Below, in pieces: positions 15,392 through 22,596 of a stretch of DNA of 64,000 bases. The notes beneath the pieces were generated by a model, which saw only the letters and a list, made by a program, of their open reading frames with translations, searched no databases and was not told the DNA's origin. The stretch comes from Dyella flagellata (GTDB lineage: Bacteria > Pseudomonadota > Gammaproteobacteria > Xanthomonadales > Rhodanobacteraceae): assembly GCF_030160275.1 (NCBI RefSeq), contig NZ_BSOA01000002.1, positions 62,001 through 126,000 on the forward strand, given 5' to 3'. Each line of letters opens with the position of its first letter. Position 1 is the first letter of the stretch. The translations under genes and the position numbers were made by a program.

Positions 15392-18193
15392 TTGAAAGCA
15401 GGACAAGTCTTCAAGCGCACGTTGCTGGCGCTAGCATGTACAGGTGGATGCGCCAATGCATTCGCTCAGGACAGCGCAGCGGCAAATGGCGATAGCAGTC
15501 AAAAGAAGAAATTGGATGCGATAACGGTCACCGGCTCGTTGATACCGCAGACACAGCTTGAAACGTTCACGCCCACAACCTCCGTCACCTCCGAGCAGCT
15601 GAAGGCAGAAGGCTTTGCTACGGTCGCACAGGCTCTTCAACACCTATCCTTTGCCACCGGGAGCGTTCAGAACGCTCAGAACACCAACAGCTTCACACCT
15701 GGAGCCAAGACGGCCAGTTTCTTTGGACTCAACCCCGGCTATGTAAAACTTCTCGTTGATGGAAGACCAATGAACAATTTTCCTGTGCTGTACGACAGCA
15801 CGGAGGTCATCAACAATCTGAACACCATCCCCACCGACCTGGTCGATCGCATCGAATTTCTTCCGGGCGGCCAGTCCACGCTGTACGGCTCAGATGCCAT
15901 TGCCGGCGTAATAAACATCATCATGAAGAAGAAAGTAGATGCGCCGATTATCGATGCACGCTACGGATGGAATGGGTTAGGCGGCAACGCCAACCGCCAC
16001 ATCAGTTTTGCCGATACCTTCAGCTTCGGCAAATTCAATATCACCGCCGGTGCCCAGATCGAAAGCTCCCAGCCCATCTGGTCAGCCGATCGTTCGTGGA
16101 CCTCGCATAACTTTGAGAACGGCGCATCGCCGGCTCTATCCGGTCGCGACTACCTCATTTATAACAGCGAACTACGTAACAGCTATTACATGCTCGACCC
16201 CAATCGTTGCGCACTCACCACAGGACAATTCGGGGGCACCGAAGGCTTGCAACATCGACCTGGACAGGGTGACTACTGCGGCTCGTTCTATGCCCCTGGC
16301 ACCTCTACGCTTTCGGGCGATAGCAAAACGGCCAATATCTATACCCGAGCCACCTACGATCTGAGCGATACCACGCAACTGTACGGAGACTTCAGCTACA
16401 ACTTCGACCGGGAAAAATGGAGCAACGGTGCAAGCACTATGTGGTGGGGCTCATCCAGCAAATATACCTACATCTACGACCCCGACCTGGACGACTTCAT
16501 CAACTTCCAGAAGAGCTTCAGCCCAGAGGAAGTCGGTGGCTACCAACACATCATGTCCAAGAGCTACGAACGCAATTACACCCTGACACTGGGCTCAAAG
16601 GGGATACTTGGCGCCTCTGACTGGGAATACGACATCAGCGTCATGCATGGCGAGGACAAGCTGACGCAACGACCCTTCGCCCGCTTCACGAATGCGATGG
16701 AGAATTTCTTCACAACCCGTGTCCTGGGACCCGACCTGGGCCCTGACCCTGATGGCAATGGTTTCAGCACTTTCCGGCCTGACTATGCAGCGTTCTACAC
16801 ACCCATTTCCAATGCTGACTTCAATAGCTTTACCGGCTATCTCACAAGCAATGCGAAAACCTGGCAGAACATTGGTCGCCTGACACTGACCAACTCTGCG
16901 CTTTTCCACATGTCTGGTGGCGACGCAGGCGTGGCGGTGTTGGCTGAAGGGGCCAACGAGGGCTGGGACTATTCGCCGGATCACCGTTTGCTGACGGGCG
17001 AAGTCTGGGGTCAGAGCGCTGTGCAGGGCGCTGGTCATCGCTCTCGTTTTGCCGTGGCGAATGAATGGCGCCTACCGCTGCTATCCGAGCTAACCATGAG
17101 CGCATCGGCTCGTTACGACGCCTACAAAGTAGCCGGCAGCACGATTAGCAAACCTACCTACAGTGTTGGCTTGGAATACCGGCCCTTTGGCGATTTGCTA
17201 TTGCTGCGCGCCCGTTATGGCACCGCCTTCAAGGCACCTACGTTAGCCGATCAGTTCACCGGTAACAGCAGTTACTACGCCAACCCCACTGATTACTATA
17301 ACTGCGCACTATTGGGCTATGACCCCGCTGTCGCGTCAATCAGCTGCCCCGCCAAGTACAACGGCGCACCGGTCAAGGGATTGCAGTCGGGCAACCCCAA
17401 ACTCAAGCCCATTTCCGCTACCAACTGGAGCGCGGGTCTCGTGCTGTCTCCGATATCGCGAATGGCCCTTGGCGTGGATTTCTATCACTGGAATATCAAG
17501 GACGAGGTCGACATCGAGGCCAGGGATAAACTTCTATTGCAGGAAACAGCTTGCCGGCTTGGTCAACTTGATATTTCTTCGCCCAGCTGCCAATCGGCTA
17601 TCAGCAAGATCATCCGCAACGCCAAGGGCGAATTGGCCGAGATCCAGACACCCAAGGTGAACGTTGCCAATGAAATCCTGGATACGGTAAACGTCAATTT
17701 CAATTACGTGTTTTCCGCTGGATTTCTGGGTGAGTTCAGCCCAACCCTGAACTACACCAACATCTTGCAGCACAAGCGTCAACCTTATGTCGGCGATCCC
17801 TACATCGACCTGCTTCGATCGCCATACTGGAGCACCGACTTCAAGACCAAGCTCGCGGCATCACTGACCTGGCGACGCGGAAAGTGGGGCGCTACCCTCT
17901 ACGCATCTCGATTTGGCAAGTCCCCCAATTATCTGGCAACGCTAAACGCGTCCAGTCCCTACACCAAGGCAGGTGAAGGAACGTTGCCGGCATGGCTGAC
18001 GTACAACGCCAGCGTTTCGTACAAACCGCTGGCCAAGCTCGATGTGTCTTTCATCGTAAACAACCTGCTCAATGCGATGCCCCCTGTTGACACTAGCTAC
18101 CCTGGTACGTCGTCAGCCCCGTATAACAAATACAACTATGACGTCTACGGACGCACCTTCTCACTGGAGGCAAGGTACAAATTCGGCCCGTGA
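15392..18193 (+). CDS. TonB-dependent outer-membrane receptor (lower-GC copy)
   Basis: 933 aa. The TTG at 15392 is preferred over the GTG at 15362 because AGGGAGG lies 7 bases before it and it gives a signal peptide directly (KAGQVFKRTLLALACTGGCANAFAQDS). A TonB-box-like DAITVTGS is followed by a plug domain (SVTSEQLKAEGFATVAQALQHLSF, VKLLVDGRPMNNFP, RIEFLPGGQSTLYGSDAIAGVINIIMK) and a 22-strand barrel. It belongs to the same broad group as the three receptors at 31-40 kb. Oddities: base composition is clearly lower in GC than the flanks, and the protein ends RYKFGP rather than with the terminal Phe usual for outer-membrane barrels. Ligand unknown. Confidence 0.9.
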   Translation: MKAGQVFKRTLLALACTGGCANAFAQDSAAANGDSSQKKKLDAITVTGSLIPQTQLETFTPTTSVTSEQLKAEGFATVAQALQHLSFATGSVQNAQNTNSFTPGAKTASFFGLNPGYVKLLVDGRPMNNFPVLYDSTEVINNLNTIPTDLVDRIEFLPGGQSTLYGSDAIAGVINIIMKKKVDAPIIDARYGWNGLGGNANRHISFADTFSFGKFNITAGAQIESSQPIWSADRSWTSHNFENGASPALSGRDYLIYNSELRNSYYMLDPNRCALTTGQFGGTEGLQHRPGQGDYCGSFYAPGTSTLSGDSKTANIYTRATYDLSDTTQLYGDFSYNFDREKWSNGASTMWWGSSSKYTYIYDPDLDDFINFQKSFSPEEVGGYQHIMSKSYERNYTLTLGSKGILGASDWEYDISVMHGEDKLTQRPFARFTNAMENFFTTRVLGPDLGPDPDGNGFSTFRPDYAAFYTPISNADFNSFTGYLTSNAKTWQNIGRLTLTNSALFHMSGGDAGVAVLAEGANEGWDYSPDHRLLTGEVWGQSAVQGAGHRSRFAVANEWRLPLLSELTMSASARYDAYKVAGSTISKPTYSVGLEYRPFGDLLLLRARYGTAFKAPTLADQFTGNSSYYANPTDYYNCALLGYDPAVASISCPAKYNGAPVKGLQSGNPKLKPISATNWSAGLVLSPISRMALGVDFYHWNIKDEVDIEARDKLLLQETACRLGQLDISSPSCQSAISKIIRNAKGELAEIQTPKVNVANEILDTVNVNFNYVFSAGFLGEFSPTLNYTNILQHKRQPYVGDPYIDLLRSPYWSTDFKTKLAASLTWRRGKWGATLYASRFGKSPNYLATLNASSPYTKAGEGTLPAWLTYNASVSYKPLAKLDVSFIVNNLLNAMPPVDTSYPGTSSAPYNKYNYDVYGRTFSLEARYKFGP

Positions 18194-18212
18194 TTTGTCA
18201 TTGCTGGTTTTC

Positions 18213-18238
18213 GGGGGAGTGGGACTTACCGCTCCCCC
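18213..18238 (+). terminator. Probable terminator of the TonB receptor gene
   Basis: GGGGGAG, a 12-base loop, CTCCCCC, then TATTTACTG, starting 19 bases after the stop codon. Confidence 0.5.
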
Positions 18239-18332
18239 TATTTACTGCACTAAAAAGCCCTGGCGTACCCATTGATTTGGCGAACCATCGCCCAAATGGG
18301 TAGGGACTCCCGCCCCTCAGCCAGGAAAGTAC

Positions 18333-18992
18333 GTGAAAACGGCAACCCACCTCATAATCGACTTCGTCTCCGACGTCGTCTGCCCCTGGTGCGCCATTGG
18401 CCTGAAATCCCTGCAGCAGGCGCTTGAGCGGCTGGACGGTGAGGTGGTGGCCGAGCTGCATTTCCAGCCGTTCGAGCTGAATCCGCAGATGGTGCCGGAG
18501 GGCGAGGAAGTCGCCGAACACTTGGCGCGCAAATACGGCAGTACGCCGGAGCAGATGGCGAAGAACCAGGAAGGCATCCGCCAGCGTGGGGCCAGCCTGG
18601 GCTTCACTTTCGACATGGGCAAGCGCAGCCGCATCTACAACACCTTCGATGCGCATCGCTTGCTGCATTGGGCGGAACTCCAGGGTCAGCAGCCTGCTCT
18701 GAAGCTGGCCTTGCTGGAGGCGTATTTCACCAAGGGTGAGAACGTCAGCTCGCATGAAGTGCTGGCGCGAGTAGCCGGTGAGGTTGGGCTGGATACGGCC
18801 GAAGCGTTGAAGGTGCTCGCGGACAATCGCTATGCGGAGGAAGTGCGCGAGCAAGAGCATTTCTACCAAACGCAGGGCATCCGTGCCGTGCCTTCGGTGA
18901 TCATCAACGGGAAGTACCTGATCCAGGGCGGGCAGCCGCCGGAGCTGTTCGAGCAGACGTTGCGGCAGGTGGCGGCCGAAGCTCAAGCATGA
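18333..18992 (+). CDS. DsbA-family (FrnE-like) thiol oxidoreductase, cytoplasmic
   Basis: 219 aa with a GTG start at 18333 preceded by AGGAAAG. There is no signal peptide. The N-terminal thioredoxin strand carries CPWC (VSDVVCPWCAIGLKSL, about residues 18-21). The helical insertion (FDAHRLLHWAELQGQQPALKLALLEAYF) and C-terminal cis-Pro segment (GIRAVPSVIINGKYLIQGGQPPELF) are those of FrnE/2-hydroxychromene isomerase-like DsbA proteins. It is convergent with the borosin genes. Its GC content is normal for the genome, unlike its neighbours. Confidence 0.9.
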   Translation: MKTATHLIIDFVSDVVCPWCAIGLKSLQQALERLDGEVVAELHFQPFELNPQMVPEGEEVAEHLARKYGSTPEQMAKNQEGIRQRGASLGFTFDMGKRSRIYNTFDAHRLLHWAELQGQQPALKLALLEAYFTKGENVSSHEVLARVAGEVGLDTAEALKVLADNRYAEEVREQEHFYQTQGIRAVPSVIINGKYLIQGGQPPELFEQTLRQVAAEAQA

Positions 18993-19095
18993 ACTGGCCA
19001 CCAAAGTCTTGCCTGGAACGGAATTCGATAGCAGCATGGGGGGCGCTATATTGCAATACCGTTTCCTCATACCCATTAACTTGCTCGATTTAGCT

Positions 19096-19126
19096 GTGAG
19101 AGGCATCCGCAGCGAACACCTCTCAC
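19096..19126. terminator. Hairpin between convergent dsbA-like and borosin methyltransferase genes
   Basis: GTGAGAGG, a 15-base loop, CCTCTCAC: an 8-bp perfect stem in the 155-base convergent gap. No strong U-run on either side, so a bidirectional terminator is only a possibility. Confidence 0.3.
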
Positions 19127-19147
19127 GCTGTGGCACGCGCAATACAA

Positions 19148-20002
19148 TTACCTATGAGCAGCCGTTGTGGCGCCGGGAGCTGTATGACGGGTTTCAAGCG
19201 ATGAATGGGGGATTTTGCCCATCCATTCGCGATTGATACCGAGACGATCAATCATTGCCTGATCTATAGATTCAGAGGCAACGGGGGGAATGACTAACGT
19301 AGAAATACCAGAAACCACCGCTCGAGGCAGGTCTTTCAAGGGCATGGCATCCGCTCTTGGCCCCCAAACAGGTGAAAAGGATGCCTCATAAACAATTACT
19401 TCTTGATTTTCCGGGTAAAACTGAAGGAGACGCTCCGTAAGTATCTCCATTGCAGGCGAGGTTTCAGCTTCCTTTGGAGTAAAGCATAAATCACCTATTA
19501 CGCCGATTTGCCACAAGATCAACATGCATGACGGGAAGATCGGCACGGGTCGCACTAGGAAGCTGGTTGCCTCGTAGCTGTGGCAACCTATAGATGGATC
19601 CAGCCCCAAATCGGAGATCATGCAGTCTTCAGAAGAAACACCGGATAGCATTACCGCACGATACCCTTCCTTTCGGGCAAGGTATACGGACTTATGCGTT
19701 GGGTATGCGAAAACGCCAGGATGACCGTAGAAGGCTGCGCAAACGCGCTTATTTTTCCTAACCTCAGCCAGAATAGTATCAACCATGTTTTCGTAGGTAA
19801 CTTTGCGTGGCTGACCCGGCACGTAAAAATGATAGAGATCTTCGGCGTCCGGATTAATGTCACGAATATATCGACTTGCGAACGGATCTGGCACTAGATA
19901 AAAGACCTTGTCTGCTTTTGCAAGGTAATCCTTCGTTTCAAGTGTTATCTGCCCGGGTGCCTGAATCCCGGTCCCAACCACTGCCAATGAGCCTTTTTTC
20001 AT
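19148..20002 (-). CDS. Putative split-borosin peptide alpha-N-methyltransferase (TP-methylase fold)
   Basis: 284 aa, ATG at 20002 with GAGGT about 8 bases upstream. The tetrapyrrole-methylase fold is clear: SAM loop GSLAVVGTGIQAPGQIT (4-20), then AAFYGHPGVFAYPTHKSVYLARKEGYRAVMLSGVSSEDCMISDLG, which closely follows the fungal omphalotin enzyme OphMA. Tyr57, Tyr60, Arg66 and Tyr70 (in DLYHFYVPGQPRKVTY) have the same spacing as OphMA Tyr63, Tyr66, Arg72 and Tyr76, the residues needed for backbone amide methylation. Unlike OphMA it has no fused core peptide at its C-terminus; the substrate is encoded separately 71 bases upstream, as in bacterial split borosins such as SonM/SonA. Base composition is well below the genome average. 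It could in principle be another TP-methylase, but the motif match and the neighbour argue against a porphyrin enzyme. Confidence 0.87.
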   Translation of the reverse strand: MKKGSLAVVGTGIQAPGQITLETKDYLAKADKVFYLVPDPFASRYIRDINPDAEDLYHFYVPGQPRKVTYENMVDTILAEVRKNKRVCAAFYGHPGVFAYPTHKSVYLARKEGYRAVMLSGVSSEDCMISDLGLDPSIGCHSYEATSFLVRPVPIFPSCMLILWQIGVIGDLCFTPKEAETSPAMEILTERLLQFYPENQEVIVYEASFSPVWGPRADAMPLKDLPRAVVSGISTLVIPPVASESIDQAMIDRLGINREWMGKIPHSSLETRHTAPGATTAAHR

Positions 20003-20073
20003 ACTAAGACCTCATGCATATTGCAATGGAAAAAGAGGCTCGTCACGAGTCCATGGCGAACCTCGATACACGC

Positions 20074-20376
20074 TCAGAGATTCGTCAGCATCTCAATTTC
20101 TAACATGACGATCATTTTCATTGGTGCAGTTGGCTCATGCAACATCTGCAATAGGAGGTTCGCGTTTGGAGCACGAAGCAGATGCTTAGTATCTTCACTC
20201 ATTTTCGACTCTTCCATAAATGCTTCCTTGTCGAAAGCAAAACGCTCGCGCCCTTCCGCATCTGTGGCAAGCCTCATCAAAAACCTAGTGGCCTCTTCAG
20301 CCGCTAGACTGCCTTGAACGGGTGGGTGCTGTGCATGGCTTGATGTTTCTACAAGGGCAGAAGTTTTAGCATTCAT
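20074..20376 (-). CDS. Putative split-borosin RiPP precursor (LigA-like recognition domain plus C-terminal core)
   Basis: 100 aa. The ATG at 20376 is chosen because a perfect AAGGAGG lies 6 bases upstream (20383-20389); the ATG 24 bases earlier has none. Residues 1-25 are a flexible leader (Ser/Thr/Pro/His). Residues 28-75 are a helical LigA-like domain, FLMRLATDAEGRERFAFDK then EAFMEESKMSEDTKHLL, matching the borosin-binding domain pattern of SonA (F-x2-L-x2-D, aromatic, D/N-x-EA-x-M, then S/T-D/E). Residues 86-100, MKMIVMLEIEMLTNL, form a hydrophobic beta-branched tail expected to enter the methyltransferase tunnel. Without the neighbour it would be called a LigA-like hypothetical protein. 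Core limits and methylated positions are inferred. Confidence 0.82.
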   Translation of the reverse strand: MNAKTSALVETSSHAQHPPVQGSLAAEEATRFLMRLATDAEGRERFAFDKEAFMEESKMSEDTKHLLRAPNANLLLQMLHEPTAPMKMIVMLEIEMLTNL

Positions 20377-20389
20377 CGGATACCTCCTT

Positions 20390-20946
20390 TGTTGCGACAT
20401 GTAGGGCCAAACTAGGCAATGAATCTGCCGCAGTCAGAACGACTAAGCTCAGTTCGCGCTTTGACCTTCGAGCAATCGAGGCCCCATTCAAAAGGGGGGC
20501 ACCTCGACCGCACCGAAACACGTCTGAGACCCAGTTACCAAAATCGCCAACAGCCTGCGCCTCCTCCTCACGGTTCTCTCGTCAGGAAAGCTAAAGCTGC
20601 AAAAATCGTTTGAATGCCATCCGACGCCTACAAAACACGTCGGAAAAGCGGACAAATTACCGACAGCAGGGAAGCTAAGAGATGTTCGATAACCTGTGTC
20701 CTAGCGGTATCCGGTGCCAACCCCAGACGCCTGGGTGCTCGGCGATCACACATCACACCCCGCCCCAGCGAAGCGGTTGGTGCGGTACCAGATTAGGTTC
20801 CGTTGCCAATGCGGCGGTTTAGCAAAGACTAAATGGCCGGCTCGAATGTGGCCTCTCGAGGGCTCTGAACAGGGAATGGCGTCAGAAGCGGCACGAAAGC
20901 GCGAGCTTTGCGACAATAGCCTGCCGTTCCGCCCACCCTGCCCCGC
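20390..20946. other. Low-GC intergenic region upstream of the borosin operon
   Basis: About 557 bases between the divergent borosin precursor and the FAD oxidoreductase. Only short frames without ribosome-binding sites or family resemblance are present. The promoter of the borosin genes must lie at its left end, but no -35/-10 pair could be assigned. No repeats of either genomic family are present. The sequence becomes GC-rich again at about 20870. Confidence 0.5.
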
Positions 20947-22596
20947 ATGCTGCGACTGACCGACATCAAGCTCCCCCTGGACCACGCCGAGGAAGCCCTG
21001 GCCGCCGCCATACGCGCCAGGCTGCACGTCGGCGCGCCGGCCATTCGGGGCTACAGCGTGTTCCGCCGCGGCTACGACGCCCGCAAGCGCGGAGCGATCC
21101 AGCTGATCTACACGCTGGACGTGGACGTTACCGACGAGGCCAAGCTGTTGGCGCGCTTCGCCGGCGATCCGCACGTACGCCCCACGCCGGATTCGGAATA
21201 CAGCTACGTGGCCAAAGCCCCGGCGGGATTGGAACACCGCCCCGTGGTGATCGGCATGGGGCCTTGCGGCCTGTTTGCCGGCCTGGTGCTGGCGCAGATG
21301 GGTTTCAAGCCGATCATCCTGGAGCGCGGCAAGGCGGTGCGCGAGCGCACCAAGGACACCTGGGACCTGTGGCGCAAGCGCAACCTGCATCCGGAGTCGA
21401 ACGTGCAGTTCGGCGAGGGTGGCGCGGGCACGTTTTCCGACGGCAAGCTGTACAGCCAGATTTCCGATCCCCGGCACTACGGCCGCAAGGTGCTCACCGA
21501 ATTCGTGAAGGCCGGCGCGCCGGAAGAAATCATCTACGTGAGCAAGCCGCACATCGGCACCTTCCGCCTGGTGACGATGGTCGAGAACATGCGCAACAAC
21601 ATCGAAGCGCTGGGCGGAGAAGTGCGCTTTGAGCAGCGCGTGGATGACCTGCTGGTCGAAACCGATGCCCAAGGCGTGCGCCAGGTTCGCGGTGTCATGC
21701 TGGCAAGCGGCGAGCAGATTCGTACCGATCATGTAGTGCTCGCGCTCGGCCATAGTGCACGCGACACAGTAGAAGTACTGCACAAGCGTGGCGTGTACCT
21801 GGAAGCCAAGCCTTTTTCGATCGGCTTCCGCGTTGAACATCCACAATCCTTGATCGACCGCGATCGCTTCGGTTCACAAGCGGGCCATCCGTTGCTGGGC
21901 GCAGCGGACTACAAGCTGGTGCATCACTGCCGCAATGGCCGCTCGGTGTACAGCTTCTGCATGTGTCCGGGCGGCACGGTGGTGGCGGCCACCAGCGAAC
22001 CGGGACGCGTGGTAACCAACGGCATGAGCCAGTATTCGCGCAACGAGCGCAATGCCAATGCGGCGATCGTGGTCGGCATCGAGCCCAGTGATTTTGTTCC
22101 ATACGACGACAGCGGCAGCCCGCTTGCCGGCATCGCCTTGCAGCGTCAGCTGGAAAGCCGCGCGTTCGAGCTTGGCGGCGGCACCTACGATGCGCCGGGA
22201 CAGCTGATCGGCGATTTTCTTGCTGGAAGAGCATCGACGGCCTTCGGTGAAGTGCAGCCCTCGTACAAACCCGGTGTGCATCTGACGGATTTGTCTTCCG
22301 CATTGCCGGATTACGCCATCGAAGCGATCCGCGAGGCGATGCCCGCGTTCGATCGCAAGATCAAGGGTTTCGCGCGGCCGGATGCGATTTTTACCGGCGT
22401 GGAAACACGCACTTCGTCGCCCGTGCGCATCCGGCGCAACGACGACGACCTGCAAAGCCTCAACACGCGCGGCCTGTTTCCCGCCGGCGAAGGCGCGGGC
22501 TATGCGGGCGGCATTCTTTCGGCCGGCGTCGATGGCATTCGGGTGGCCGAAGCGGTGGCGTTGAGCATCACGCAGCAGGAAGTCCATGCTCACTGA
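20947..22596 (+). CDS. NAD(P)/FAD-dependent oxidoreductase (COG2509-type dehydrogenase)
   Basis: 549 aa. A 90-residue N-terminal domain (RLTDIKLPLDHAEEALAAAI, then FRRGYDARKRGAIQLIYTLDVDV) precedes the FAD Rossmann motif VVIGMGPCGLFAGLVLAQMGFKPIILERG (about 100-128). Further features are NVQFGEGGAGTFSDGKLYSQI and the C-terminal FAD motif GLFPAGEGAGYAGGILSAGVDGIRVAEAVA. It matches the uncharacterised FAD-dependent dehydrogenases of COG2509. The substrate is unknown. Its end overlaps the dinG start by 11 bases, so the two are probably coexpressed. Confidence 0.85.
   Translation: MLRLTDIKLPLDHAEEALAAAIRARLHVGAPAIRGYSVFRRGYDARKRGAIQLIYTLDVDVTDEAKLLARFAGDPHVRPTPDSEYSYVAKAPAGLEHRPVVIGMGPCGLFAGLVLAQMGFKPIILERGKAVRERTKDTWDLWRKRNLHPESNVQFGEGGAGTFSDGKLYSQISDPRHYGRKVLTEFVKAGAPEEIIYVSKPHIGTFRLVTMVENMRNNIEALGGEVRFEQRVDDLLVETDAQGVRQVRGVMLASGEQIRTDHVVLALGHSARDTVEVLHKRGVYLEAKPFSIGFRVEHPQSLIDRDRFGSQAGHPLLGAADYKLVHHCRNGRSVYSFCMCPGGTVVAATSEPGRVVTNGMSQYSRNERNANAAIVVGIEPSDFVPYDDSGSPLAGIALQRQLESRAFELGGGTYDAPGQLIGDFLAGRASTAFGEVQPSYKPGVHLTDLSSALPDYAIEAIREAMPAFDRKIKGFARPDAIFTGVETRTSSPVRIRRNDDDLQSLNTRGLFPAGEGAGYAGGILSAGVDGIRVAEAVALSITQQEVHAH

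Noticed and set aside
15392-18193. TonB receptor as part of the borosin cluster
   Set aside because: Opposite strand, 1 kb away, with a normal-GC dsbA-like gene and two hairpins between; no direct evidence for a link.
19009-19236. Possible small gene between the dsbA-like and borosin methyltransferase genes
   Set aside because: No ribosome-binding site, it overlaps the end of the methyltransferase gene, and nothing is recognisable in the protein.
19148-20002. Reading the TP-methylase as a siroheme or cobalamin C-methyltransferase
   Set aside because: It lacks company of other tetrapyrrole genes, matches the OphMA catalytic set and spacing, and is paired with a LigA-like precursor. The hem genes in the window are 17 kb away.
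20074-20376. Reading the LigA-like protein as a subunit of an aromatic ring-cleavage dioxygenase
   Set aside because: There is no LigB catalytic subunit nearby, the helical domain is followed by a hydrophobic tail not found in LigA, and the partner gene is a methyltransferase.
20419-20796. Two short plus-strand frames in the low-GC intergenic region, considered as extra borosin genes
   Set aside because: Basic low-complexity proteins of about 60 aa without ribosome-binding sites or family likeness.
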